Of a DNA stretch of 64,000 nucleotides, positions 8,541-17,379 are shown in pieces. The stretch is from CAVYGN01 sp963796325 (GTDB lineage Bacteria > Spirochaetota > Brevinematia > Brevinematales > JAOACQ01): positions 992,001 to 1,056,000 of the forward strand of contig CAWCLF010000001.1 in NCBI GenBank assembly GCA_963796325.1, given 5' to 3'. Position 1 is the stretch's first letter. The number at the start of each line of letters is the position of its first letter. The position numbers and the translations under genes were made by a program. Below the pieces are notes generated by a model that searched no databases, was not told the DNA's origin, and worked only from the letters and a program-made list of their open reading frames with translations.

Positions 8541-9488
8541 GAATATGGAGGCGATTTTAGATTCTATTGAGAAACCCCCGTTACTTACCTTGTTGATCAG
8601 ATCTATCTTGCTCAAGGCCCTGGTTTTCTGGTAAATATTATAAATATGGTTCTTGACGGTCAGGGTGGCGATTCCAAGTTCCTGGGCCATCATTTTATTC
8701 GTATATCCCCTTGATATCATCTTTATTATCTCCTTTTCCCTGGGAGTAATGCCGTATTCCAGGATTATGTTTTCGGGTATTTCATAACCCGGGCTGTGCT
8801 GCGCCATGAAGAAAAAATGTTTCGACAGGAATATTATGGTCACAAGATTCTGGATAAAGTACAGAAGGCTTGAAAATGTCAGGGGGCGCAAAAAATTCTG
8901 GAAGTTGAAGTTCCAGAAATATTCGAAAACAAGCGCAAGTATCGAAAATGAGTAAAGGACAATAAAGAAATTAATTATCGTTCTTTTTTCCTTTATCCCT
9001 GTGGAACCTCTTTGAAGCGACAACAGGACGACTGCATATATGAATACTGCCAGGGATACCCAGTCTATCGCTTTAAAATTGAAAACGATAGCTTCGCCCT
9101 GCCTGAGGCCCGAATACAAATACGGAGGGATGCCGGAGAGGACCGGTAAGAGACATAAAATTCCGAAAATTATCTTGTGGTATGCTTTAAAACTAAGGCT
9201 GAAAAAATTGTGAATAGCCAGGGGTAAAAAAAAGAAAGTCATGGAGAACAGGATGTTATGGATCAGGATTGTCCAGAAATTATTGTAAGTATCGTATTTA
9301 AAGAGGATCGTAATCCTGTAAAATTCGGTATTTACAAAAATAAGTATCCCGGTGTCTGCGGCAAGGAAAATGATAAAATAAAGGATGGATTTCATCCTGT
9401 ATTTCAGGTAAAACAGGATCAATAATGTTATCCCTGCAAATCCCGTCGTATATGAAGCAAGGTAATAAAGAAAAATAAAATACTTCAT
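8535..9488 (-). CDS. Membrane-anchored LuxR-type transcriptional regulator
   Basis: 317-residue protein with an N-terminal integral membrane half (about seven hydrophobic helices over residues 1-235) and a C-terminal LuxR/FixJ helix-turn-helix. The DNA-binding domain starts ITPREKEIIKMISRGYTNK (about 247-265) and continues with the recognition segment IATLTVKNHIYNIYQKT, which matches the family pattern (TPRE.EI...I..G.....IA..L.IS..TVK.H). Proteins built like this are one-component regulators sensing something at the membrane; the signal cannot be deduced. It is convergent with the chemoreceptor gene. No target gene is obvious, although the divergent PD40 gene across the 283-bp repeat region is a candidate. 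Confidence 0.85.
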   Translation of the reverse strand: MKYFIFLYYLASYTTGFAGITLLILFYLKYRMKSILYFIIFLAADTGILIFVNTEFYRITILFKYDTYNNFWTILIHNILFSMTFFFLPLAIHNFFSLSFKAYHKIIFGILCLLPVLSGIPPYLYSGLRQGEAIVFNFKAIDWVSLAVFIYAVVLLSLQRGSTGIKEKRTIINFFIVLYSFSILALVFEYFWNFNFQNFLRPLTFSSLLYFIQNLVTIIFLSKHFFFMAQHSPGYEIPENIILEYGITPREKEIIKMISRGYTNKMMAQELGIATLTVKNHIYNIYQKTRALSKIDLINKVSNGGFSIESKIASIFS

Positions 9489-9560
9489 TGCCGATCCCGT
9501 CGATTTTCTCTCAACCCTATTTATTATACTTGAGATGAAATGAATAATCCAACCTACGAA

Positions 9561-9695
9561 GTAACGAGTTACAAGTAACGAGTTACGAGTAAAGAGTAAC
9601 GAGTGATTTTGGCATTTGATTACTCGCTTCCCGCAACTCCATACTCATTACTGTTCTGCAGACTGTCGACTGTTGACTTTCGACTTTCGACTGAA
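9561..9695. repeat. Heptanucleotide repeat block with direct and inverted copies
   Basis: Within the 283-bp gap between the LuxR-type gene and the PD40 gene there is a degenerate period-7 block. Six head-to-tail copies of GTWACRA-like heptamers occupy 9561-9602 (GTAACGA, GTTACAA, GTAACGA, GTTACGA, GTAAAGA, GTAACGA). Reverse-oriented relatives (ATTACTC, GCTTCCC, GCAACTC, CATACTC, ATTACTG) follow at 9619-9653. Five GACTNTY-like heptamers (GACTGTC, GACTGTT, GACTTTC, GACTTTC, GACTGAA) fill 9661-9695. The direct and inverted parts can pair, for example CGAGTGAT with ATTACTCG. No coding frame is supported here. Confidence 0.85.
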
Positions 9696-9712
9696 GTAGG
9701 CTGAAATACCTA

Positions 9713-9739
9713 TTGTAAAAAAGAGATATATATTATAAT
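9713..9739 (+). promoter_or_regulatory. Possible promoter for the PD40 protein gene
   Basis: TTGTAA (9713-9718) and TATAAT (9734-9739) are separated by 15 bp in a very AT-rich stretch 33 bp before the ATG at 9772. The short spacer makes the -35 box doubtful; the -10 box is good. Confidence 0.35.
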
Positions 9740-9771
9740 ATATTTTCACAAAATTAAACCGGGGTTTTTTT

Positions 9772-11154
9772 ATGAAGCGCTTTTTTTATACTGCGGCGGT
9801 TATCTTAAGTTTTCTTTTCGGAACAGTTCAATTATACTGCATTAATAATAATGTTAAAATACCGGACGGCTACGGACTTGTATACATATTCAGGTATCTT
9901 ACGGGCTGGAGGTCATATGATGTTATCGATGTTTCGGTAAACGACAGCATAAAAGTCAGGATACCCGACGGCTGTTATTCCTCCCTTTATTTGAAACCCG
10001 GTAAAACGACTTTTTTTTCACCTCAGCTTATGTACGGCAAAAGGCTCGATATTGATATCGAAACTAACAAGGTTTATTATATTCTTTTAGAAATAGTATG
10101 GGACAAACTCGTCTTGCTTCCTCCCGAAAGGGGAGAAATAGAAATCCGGGGAAGCTTCCCGCTTGGAGGAGAGGAGTCATCGGCTTTTAACCTGCCCGGC
10201 GTTTTCACTGTAAACGACCAATTGTTCGTCAATGGGAAACATGAAGCCAGACAGATTACGAGCGGAGAGAGGCATGATTTCACCCCGTCATGGTCCCCGG
10301 ACGGGAAATGGATCGCTTTCTACAGGGTCATGGATAATTTCGGCCCCGACAATACTAAATGGAAAACTTCGGTTTGCATTATGAAGCCGGACGGTTCGGG
10401 TTTCCGCCAGCTCACCGGGGGAAATTATACCGATTTCGATCCCACATGGTCCAGGGAAGGCTCGAACTTTATTATTTTCAACCGTTTCGACAGGCAGAAG
10501 TGGAGATGGTATATTTACAGGACAGCTCCCGAGTCCAAAGCCGGGGACGAGGCGCTGATCAGCGATCCCGATTACAGTGAAACAGGATACACTTCTTTGA
10601 AGGATGGAAGGATCATCATATCGAGCATCAGGGGGGACGATGCCGTCAGGGCCTACCTGTTTTCTTCCAGCCCTGAAAACGACGGCTATTACAGGCCTCC
10701 TTACATGTATTTCCTGACGCCATATCAGGGCAGGAAAGGCAGGTATGAACCTGTTAAATTTAAATACAAGCTCGAAGCCCTGCCGGCGCATCTGACCCTT
10801 TCGCAGGACGAATCGCTTATCACTTATGAACTGGACTTTTCTTTCGGCGCACAAGGGATCTGGGAGGCGGGATTCAATACCGCGGGCCGATCTCTCGCCC
10901 TTGCCGACATAGATACACAGGCAGGGACGGTTTCAAACAGCATTATATATGCGAAATCCGATGTCTCCATAATTCTAATGCCTTCTTTTGTAAAAGACGG
11001 GAAGGGCATAATCTACCAATCGAACAAGGGAGGAGTCTTCGAATGGAATTATCAATTGATGTACTATGACCTCAAAACAAGGGAAACTAAGAACATTCCC
11101 CGTCATTTAGGCTCCAGTTACAAATCCTTCTGCGAGGAATCGGCTCCCAGATGA
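9772..11154 (+). CDS. Secreted TolB-like PD40 beta-propeller protein
   Basis: 460-residue protein with a clear signal peptide (KRFFYTAAVILSFLFGTVQLYC). The Cys at the end could make it a lipoprotein, but the box is poor. Residues about 30-115 form a small beta domain resembling DUF2846 (ligand VRIPDGCYSSLYLKPGKT). Residues about 155-445 carry TolB-type PD40 propeller blades: DFTPSWSPDGKWIAFYR (about 167-183), DFDPTWSREGSNFIIFNRF and further degenerate copies. In Tol-Pal systems TolB is the periplasmic propeller; here no Pal is adjacent, but an ankyrin/TolA-like/ExbB/ExbD operon follows after a 420-bp gap. Whether it works with them is inference. The gene is alone on its transcript by spacing, with a -10 element upstream. 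Confidence 0.75.
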   Translation: MKRFFYTAAVILSFLFGTVQLYCINNNVKIPDGYGLVYIFRYLTGWRSYDVIDVSVNDSIKVRIPDGCYSSLYLKPGKTTFFSPQLMYGKRLDIDIETNKVYYILLEIVWDKLVLLPPERGEIEIRGSFPLGGEESSAFNLPGVFTVNDQLFVNGKHEARQITSGERHDFTPSWSPDGKWIAFYRVMDNFGPDNTKWKTSVCIMKPDGSGFRQLTGGNYTDFDPTWSREGSNFIIFNRFDRQKWRWYIYRTAPESKAGDEALISDPDYSETGYTSLKDGRIIISSIRGDDAVRAYLFSSSPENDGYYRPPYMYFLTPYQGRKGRYEPVKFKYKLEALPAHLTLSQDESLITYELDFSFGAQGIWEAGFNTAGRSLALADIDTQAGTVSNSIIYAKSDVSIILMPSFVKDGKGIIYQSNKGGVFEWNYQLMYYDLKTRETKNIPRHLGSSYKSFCEESAPR

Positions 11155-11198
11155 TGCCTGATCGTCCGCTCAATATGAAAACGGCTCTTGAAAACAGC

Positions 11199-11424
11199 TT
11201 AAGGGTGGTTCCCCTAAGGACCTAAGGGCTAAAAACCGGTTTTTTTTAAAAAATACGGATTACAGAATCCAATGATTTCGTACCCTTCGGGCATAAACCC
11301 TATGGGCCCTGTGCACTTGTGCCCGAAGGGTATGTCCGGCCCAGGGTAAGTACACAACTTTGCCGAGCCAAATCCTGAGCCAAAGGGGCTTAGGACGAAG
11401 GCAGGTTATTGGAAGTGCCCTTAA
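11199..11424. mobile_element. MITE-like element related to the IS5-family insertion sequence
   Basis: This lies in the 420-bp non-coding gap between the PD40 and ankyrin genes. Its left end (11199-11212) matches the left terminus of the IS at 23443, and its right end (11405-11424) matches the IS right terminus at 19 of 20 positions; both ends carry TTAA. About 218 bp separate the TTAA copies and no ORF is present, so this is a non-autonomous derivative. Inside is a perfect 13-bp inverted repeat, 11281-11293 with 11320-11332 (26-bp loop), able to form a strong hairpin in either strand. The remaining gap sequence (11155-11198 and 11425-11574) shows nothing recognisable except the ankyrin gene's Shine-Dalgarno. 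Confidence 0.75.
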
Positions 11425-11574
11425 TTCAATTCCAGGATGTTAAATAAAAAGCCTTATAAGCTGAAAGGACTATAGGAAATATCTTGCGGTAGGCCAAAAT
11501 TCCTATTGAATGATCGGGACCCGGCAGGTAAGATATTATGAGTTTATTAGTATATTTTCGGCATGGAGGTATTC

Positions 11575-13779
11575 ATGAAAGCGCATATAAAATTATGGAT
11601 TATTGTTCTCTTTTCATTATTACCGATCTTATCTTTTGCTGATATATTCGATTATATCGAAGAAAACGACGTTAATTCCGTTATGGGCTACCTGGCATTG
11701 AAAGGAGATCCCAATGTCAGGGATGAGTACGGCACTACGCCCCTGATCCTTGCTTCAAAAACCGGCTGTACGGGGATCGTAAAACTGCTTATTCATGATA
11801 TAGATTTTAAGACGACGATTAAAGAAGATAAAATCAAGGAAGAAATGGAAGCGATACTTTCATATCATGACCTCAAGGCGGATGTCAATTTAAAAAATAA
11901 TGACGGTTTTACGGCATTAATGGGGGCTGCCATAAACGGGGACCTCGAGACTGTCAGGGTCCTCCTTGACGGGAAAGCGGACGCCGGCATTAAGAACAAC
12001 GACGGTTTTACCGCACTTATGGGGGCCGCTGTTACGGGAGATCCGGATATAGTGAGGCTTTTACTCAACTCGAAAGCGGATCCCAATCTAAAGAACAGGA
12101 ACGGCGATACGGCCCTGATACTTGCCGCGGAAAACGATACGAACAATTTCAAGAAACTGGCGATTAAAACCATAGAGACGGCCAAGGACAAAACGGATCT
12201 CGGGAATGTCGCAATTATTCATTATGCCCAGAACAGGCATTCCGAAGTTATAAAGCTCCTGATCGACGCAAAAGCGGATATACATGCCAGGAATTCTGAA
12301 AACGATACGGTATTGATGCTTGCCTCCGAATTCGGCCATGACGATATAGTGAAAATTTTGTTGGATTCCCATGCAGATATCGACGTCAAAAACAACTCCG
12401 GAAAGACCGCCCTGATCGAAGCCTCGGAAAACGGTTTTTCTGATGTGGTTAAAGACCTTATAAATGCAAAAGCCCAGATTAACATTAAAGACAAAACCGG
12501 GAAAACTGCGCTAATCGCAGCCGCCGAAAAGGGGCAGCCCGATACGGTAAGCCTTCTTCTTGACTCGGGGGCGGATGCTAATTTAAAAAACAACAGCGGT
12601 TTTACCGCTTTAATGCTTGCTGTTAAAAACGACAAGCTGAAGGTGGTAAAGCTCCTGGTAGACGGCAAGGCCGACGTGAACGCGAGGAACTCGGAAGGTC
12701 TTACAGGTCTTATCCTGGCCGCGGCGGGGGGCGATAACGATATCATAAAACTTCTTACTAGTTCCGGGGCCGACCCGAAGCTTAAAAATAACGACGGAAC
12801 TACGGCATTAATGGTCGCCGCCTCAAGAGGCAATAATGAAGCGCTGAAGCTCCTTCTTAATTCCGGAGCCGATGTCAATGCGAAAGATAACGACGGGTAT
12901 ACTGCGCTTATGGCCGCGGCATCCAAAGGGAATATCGAATGCATGAAAACTCTGATCGGGGCTAAAGCCGACGTTTCCTTGAAGAACGGAGACGGGACTA
13001 CTGCTTTGATAGAAGCCGCTTCAAAGGGGAATACGGAAATAACCAGGCTCCTGATCGACGCGGGAGCCGATGTTAACGGCAAGGAAAACAAGGGAATAAC
13101 CGCTTTGATGGCGGCTGCCATGAAAGGCAACACAGAAATTATGAAGATCCTTCTTAAATCGAAAGCCGATATCGGCATAAAAAGCGTACAGGGGATGACT
13201 GCACTGATCGGAGCCGCCCGTAATAATGAAACCGAAGCGTTGAAAACGCTTATCGATGCCGGAGCGGATGTCAATGCAGGGGATGACGACGGAACTACCG
13301 CTTTAATGGAAGCGGCTTCAAAGGGGAACGGAGAAGCGATAACTGACCTTATTAAAGCAGGGGCCGTCATAAATACCGGGGATAAATTCAAACAAACGGC
13401 CCTCGTGGGAGCGGTCCGGAATAACCAGCCGGAGGCCCTGAGTCTTCTCATAGGCGCCGGGGCGGATGTCAATGCGGCCGATACCCAGGGCCAGACCGTA
13501 ATCATGCATGCCGCCTTCAAGGGGTATGACGAAGTGGTAAAGATTTTGATCGGCGCAGGCGCCGATGTAAATAAAAAGGACGAAGACGGGCAGACTCCGC
13601 TTATGCTCGCATCATACCAGGGGCATTACGACAGTGTAAAAATGCTGATAGACGCGAAGGCTTTAGTCTCGGCGAAGGACAAAAAAGGCCAGACGGCTTT
13701 GATGTTCGCTGAAAATCAGGACCATGGGGACGTTGCCGATCTCTTAAAAAAATCCGGGGCTAAGCAGGATATAAGATAA
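11575..13779 (+). CDS. Secreted ankyrin-repeat protein
   Basis: 734-residue protein with a signal peptide (KLWIIVLFSLLPILSFA) followed almost wholly by about 19-20 ankyrin repeats of the DGxTALMxAAxxGxxExxxxLLxxGAD type, about 33 residues each. Spacing is even after about residue 220, with a longer irregular insertion near residue 190. Ankyrin arrays are protein-protein binding surfaces; the export signal places this one in the periplasm or on the cell surface. ATG 11575 is chosen because GGAGG (11565-11569) fits it, whereas the upstream in-frame ATG at 11563 has none. It begins an operon: 16 bp to the TolA/TonB-like gene, then ExbB and ExbD. The likely role is a scaffold for that envelope complex (inference from position only). 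Confidence 0.85.
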   Translation: MKAHIKLWIIVLFSLLPILSFADIFDYIEENDVNSVMGYLALKGDPNVRDEYGTTPLILASKTGCTGIVKLLIHDIDFKTTIKEDKIKEEMEAILSYHDLKADVNLKNNDGFTALMGAAINGDLETVRVLLDGKADAGIKNNDGFTALMGAAVTGDPDIVRLLLNSKADPNLKNRNGDTALILAAENDTNNFKKLAIKTIETAKDKTDLGNVAIIHYAQNRHSEVIKLLIDAKADIHARNSENDTVLMLASEFGHDDIVKILLDSHADIDVKNNSGKTALIEASENGFSDVVKDLINAKAQINIKDKTGKTALIAAAEKGQPDTVSLLLDSGADANLKNNSGFTALMLAVKNDKLKVVKLLVDGKADVNARNSEGLTGLILAAAGGDNDIIKLLTSSGADPKLKNNDGTTALMVAASRGNNEALKLLLNSGADVNAKDNDGYTALMAAASKGNIECMKTLIGAKADVSLKNGDGTTALIEAASKGNTEITRLLIDAGADVNGKENKGITALMAAAMKGNTEIMKILLKSKADIGIKSVQGMTALIGAARNNETEALKTLIDAGADVNAGDDDGTTALMEAASKGNGEAITDLIKAGAVINTGDKFKQTALVGAVRNNQPEALSLLIGAGADVNAADTQGQTVIMHAAFKGYDEVVKILIGAGADVNKKDEDGQTPLMLASYQGHYDSVKMLIDAKALVSAKDKKGQTALMFAENQDHGDVADLLKKSGAKQDIR

Positions 13780-13795
13780 AGGAGAAAATAAAATA

Positions 13796-16726
13796 ATGAA
13801 AACAAAATTTACATCCGTTTCCTTTATAATTTCTTTTTTTATTCATGCAGCGCTATTCATAACTATATATATGTACCTTCAGCAGGAAAGCGATATCAGC
13901 CCGATCGGAAACGATGCGAAGATTGAGAGCGCGCAAAAAAGCGTATACGAGAATATTAACAATATAAACAACTCCGGTGAAAATGAGCGGAGGGAAAAGA
14001 TCGAAGAATCCTATCATAAAAAATACCAGGAAGCTTACAGGAAAATAAACGACTCGATGAATAATATAGAAACGAACAAGAATTACAACGTTGAAGATTT
14101 TGCACAAGAGCTGAATGAGAACCAGGAAAAGGTCGATACCGAGTTTGGAAATTATACCAGGCAAATGATCGATGAGGACATCACGAACAATCTGCTGAAG
14201 AATAATTTCGATTTTATCAGGAAATCGATAAAAGAAGATCTCGCCAAGGAATTAAAAGCCATGGATAAAGGCGGTGCTAAAAAAGGCGATCTTAAAAAGT
14301 TCAGGGAACTTTCCGCCCTGAACCGGGAAACCACCAAATCAATTTTAAATAAGCTTGATAAAACTGTTTTAAAAAAATATGAAAGCAAGGTCCTTAAAGA
14401 CATTAAACAGAAATACTCGAGCGTATCGCTTGAGGACAACGGGAAAAAACTTAAAAAGCTTATGGATGAAAGCAGCTTATATTTAAAATCGAAATTATAT
14501 AAAGAGATCGCTAAACAGGATATTCTCAAGGATGTGCTTAAAGAAGATTCACTTACGGATAAACCTGATTTAAACGGCAGGAAACAAAAAGAGATTGAAT
14601 CCATAGAAAAATCAATCGAAAAGATGGAAAAATCGATGGATTCCCTGATTGAAAAATCCGAGGAACTGGACTCGGAACAAAGTGATGAAAATATGAAGGA
14701 CTACGCGGCGAAACTCGATGAAATCGATAAATCAGTCCAGGACGATCTCCTGGATCTGAAAAAAGAGCCTGTATCGGACGAACTCAAGGAGACAGCCGGC
14801 AATATGCTTGGAGACATAGATAAAAACAAAGCCGACGCCGCGGAAGCCGAACAGCTGAAAGATGAATATAAAAAGGAAATAAATAAAATAGCGGAGAATA
14901 TTTCCGGATTGAATTTTCAAAAGGATTATGAATTGTCCAAAAACAACCCCGGGGATAACGACAGTACGAACGGACTTTCAAGTTACGCAGATCTCTACCA
15001 TGAATCGAAGGAAGAATTCATCCTGAACAAGAAGCTGAGTAAAAAGATAGATAAATCCATTGAAACGGCGGCCGAATTAACTTCGAGCGCACTCGACGAG
15101 GAATCCTATAAAAATGACAACACATACAATACCCTGATGAATGCAGATCCTGAAAAAAATAACATGTTCAATTTCGGAGAACGACCGAGCCAGTCTTACG
15201 GCCAATCGATAGTGGCGCCTGTCAAGGGGACAAGCTTCGGAAACGGCGGCCACAGCGCTTTTACAGGCAATAATAAAGGTCATGTAAGCGGCAGCGGTGC
15301 AGGGGGCGGGGATGACAACGGTTCGGGATTCGGCATAGGTTACGGCGGGAAGAGCGTCGGAGATCAAAAATTCACGAGAGAGATAACAACTGCTCACAGC
15401 AAAATAATTGCCAGCCCCCAGGATCTGCTTGATTTTATGAAAAAATACGGCAGCCGCACAAAGGCCCTTGACATCCAAAGCGAATTTTCAAGGGTTGAAG
15501 GGGAAATGACGGAAGCGATACCCGTCAGCTACGAATATCCCCAATACGTGTATGTCGAAGAAGACCAGAATTCCAGGATCGAGGAACTGGCTGAAAAGAA
15601 TAATGAGGAAAATAAAAAGAGGGAATTAAAGTATTACAGCCGGTTCCCGGCATATGCCTGCATACCTTACCAGCCTTATGATTTAAAGATAGACGGCGAC
15701 CTTTCCGATTGGGGGAAGCTCGAATATCCGATACAGATGCAGTGGGCTGCCAACGATGCGCATACGGAGATAACGAACGGGATCAAGCTCTATATGAGGT
15801 GGAACGAGTCGGGGCTGTATTTCTGCTACAAGGTTGAAAAAAAGGGGAAAATCGTCCTGCCGGATGAGCTTGAAGACGAGTACGACAATGAGAAATACGA
15901 TGTCGCGCAGGACAAATGCGACGGCGATACACTGGAATTCTGGCTTGACCAGACCGAACAGCAGCAGTCTTCGATCCGGGGCCAGCAGTATGCAAGGGAA
16001 TTCACATTCTGCCCGTTCAGCGAACCGAACCTGATTGTCGAATTCTACCGTATAAACTACGCCAATGCTCATGACCTGTTCGACGATTACAAAAACGCCA
16101 GGGTTTCCAACAGAATAACTCCCGATGGTTATATTGTCGAAGGATTTTTGAGCAAGGAAGCATTCCCCAAAAAAACGGAACTTCATTCGAAGATGCAGCT
16201 CGTCTGCAATTTTTCAATAAACACGGGTTCGGACTGGGGCCCTGCTTCAACCCAATGGTCGGCTTCCAGGGCCATCAGATCAAGGTACAGGCCCAATACC
16301 TGGGGAGCTATAGAGCTTATGGGGTACACGCCTGAAATATCCGTCAAAGATTTCAACGAGGATTCCTATAATTCCGATTATATCTTTCCGGGACAGGCGA
16401 TTAAAATTTATATCAAGGACCCCGAGAGGGTTTCCAATCCGCATACCGTCGAGCTTATCTCCGCGAAAGTCGGAATCGCCGGCAGCCCTGATGAAATCAG
16501 GATCAACCTCGCCGAAACGGAAAAAAAATCAGGGATATTCTGCGCCAGCATAAATACCCGTTCGATTACGGGAGAAATGGCAAAGGAGGGCCTGCCCGTC
16601 AAACCCGGGGATATAATTTACATTGAATATGAAAAATACAATGAAAATTCGAGCGACGCAAGATTTAATAAAAAGTACTGCCATTACCTGCCGGTTGTAA
16701 ACCCGTTTTATACCTTAAAAAAATAA
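13796..16726 (+). CDS. Large TolA/TonB-like inner-membrane protein with CBM9-like periplasmic module
   Basis: 976 residues. Residues 7-28 form one membrane helix containing S13-x-x-x-H17, the SxxxH pattern of TonB and TolA transmembrane helices that contact ExbB/ExbD or TolQ/TolR. Residues about 30-450 are highly charged and helical (coiled-coil character). A Gly/Ser-rich linker follows (about 470-525). A CBM9/DOMON-like carbohydrate-binding domain (about 620-820) has the hallmark KIDGDLSDWGKLEYP, LYMRWNESGLYFCYKV and DTLEFWLDQ. A C-terminal beta module includes INLAETEKKSGIFCASI. It has no TonB or TolA C-terminal domain. The 16-bp and 15-bp gaps place it between the ankyrin and ExbB genes. 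I infer a proton-motive-force transducer whose periplasmic head binds a glycan; the family has no name I recognise. Confidence 0.75.
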   Translation: MKTKFTSVSFIISFFIHAALFITIYMYLQQESDISPIGNDAKIESAQKSVYENINNINNSGENERREKIEESYHKKYQEAYRKINDSMNNIETNKNYNVEDFAQELNENQEKVDTEFGNYTRQMIDEDITNNLLKNNFDFIRKSIKEDLAKELKAMDKGGAKKGDLKKFRELSALNRETTKSILNKLDKTVLKKYESKVLKDIKQKYSSVSLEDNGKKLKKLMDESSLYLKSKLYKEIAKQDILKDVLKEDSLTDKPDLNGRKQKEIESIEKSIEKMEKSMDSLIEKSEELDSEQSDENMKDYAAKLDEIDKSVQDDLLDLKKEPVSDELKETAGNMLGDIDKNKADAAEAEQLKDEYKKEINKIAENISGLNFQKDYELSKNNPGDNDSTNGLSSYADLYHESKEEFILNKKLSKKIDKSIETAAELTSSALDEESYKNDNTYNTLMNADPEKNNMFNFGERPSQSYGQSIVAPVKGTSFGNGGHSAFTGNNKGHVSGSGAGGGDDNGSGFGIGYGGKSVGDQKFTREITTAHSKIIASPQDLLDFMKKYGSRTKALDIQSEFSRVEGEMTEAIPVSYEYPQYVYVEEDQNSRIEELAEKNNEENKKRELKYYSRFPAYACIPYQPYDLKIDGDLSDWGKLEYPIQMQWAANDAHTEITNGIKLYMRWNESGLYFCYKVEKKGKIVLPDELEDEYDNEKYDVAQDKCDGDTLEFWLDQTEQQQSSIRGQQYAREFTFCPFSEPNLIVEFYRINYANAHDLFDDYKNARVSNRITPDGYIVEGFLSKEAFPKKTELHSKMQLVCNFSINTGSDWGPASTQWSASRAIRSRYRPNTWGAIELMGYTPEISVKDFNEDSYNSDYIFPGQAIKIYIKDPERVSNPHTVELISAKVGIAGSPDEIRINLAETEKKSGIFCASINTRSITGEMAKEGLPVKPGDIIYIEYEKYNENSSDARFNKKYCHYLPVVNPFYTLKK

Positions 16727-16741
16727 TTTGGAGGAAATCAT

Positions 16742-17374
16742 ATGACTTATACCCAGATTTTTTCACCGGTTTTGTATCCCATGTGGATATGTTCGTTCAT
16801 TCTCGTAGCCCTCGTCATCGACAGGCTTCTGACCCTCAGGAGGAATAGAATTTTTGATGCGGATATGATAAGCGATGTAAAAAAGTGCGCCGGGAAACTT
16901 GACCTGAAAGGTGCGGAAGAAAGATCGGGCAAATCGCTTTCCCTTCTTGGAAAAGCATGGAACAAGGGTTTCAGGGAGTGCATACTCGGCAAAACGGACC
17001 TTTTCGAGTCTCTTACTGAATCTACATACCTTATGATGAACCCGCTTAAAAGGAATATTACTGCAGTCGGGACTATTGCTTCCATCGCCCCGCTTTTCGG
17101 GCTTCTGGGAACTCTCATCGGGCTCATCATAATATTTTCCCAGCTCGGGGCCACTTCCGCCGATGAAAAGAAGCAGCTTGCGATGGGGATCGGGCATGCG
17201 CTGTATTCGACGATCGGCGGCCTGGCCGTCGCAATCCCGGGAATCATTTTCCACCGCTACTTTAAATCGAAGCTGACGCAGTATTCGGAACAGGCGGAGG
17301 ATGAAATAAACCAGATCAAGCATATTTACACTATATCGAGAAACGGAAGCGACAATGCGGTCCGGGAGGGATAA
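16742..17374 (+). CDS. exbB: MotA/TolQ/ExbB-family proton channel protein
   Basis: 210-residue inner-membrane protein of the TolQ/ExbB family. TM1 is near residues 12-30, a cytoplasmic region follows, and the paired C-terminal helices carry the family core VGTIASIAPLFGLLGTLIGL (about 104-123) and ALYSTIGGLAVAIPGIIF (about 152-169). These proteins form the pentameric proton channel with ExbD/TolR that energises TonB or TolA. It is slightly shorter than typical ExbB (about 240). It starts 15 bp after the TolA/TonB-like gene behind GGAGG, and its stop is 5 bp from the ExbD gene. Assignment to ExbB rather than TolQ is arbitrary from sequence; the lack of pal or a standard tonB argues for a specialised system. 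Confidence 0.88.
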   Translation: MTYTQIFSPVLYPMWICSFILVALVIDRLLTLRRNRIFDADMISDVKKCAGKLDLKGAEERSGKSLSLLGKAWNKGFRECILGKTDLFESLTESTYLMMNPLKRNITAVGTIASIAPLFGLLGTLIGLIIIFSQLGATSADEKKQLAMGIGHALYSTIGGLAVAIPGIIFHRYFKSKLTQYSEQAEDEINQIKHIYTISRNGSDNAVREG

Positions 17375-17379
17375 TCATC

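Noticed and set aside
12222..13520. 432-codon open frame on the reverse strand inside the ankyrin gene
   Set aside because: It mirrors the repeated codon pattern of the ankyrin repeats, has low-complexity Ala/Ser/Val-rich content and no ribosome-binding site; a shadow frame.
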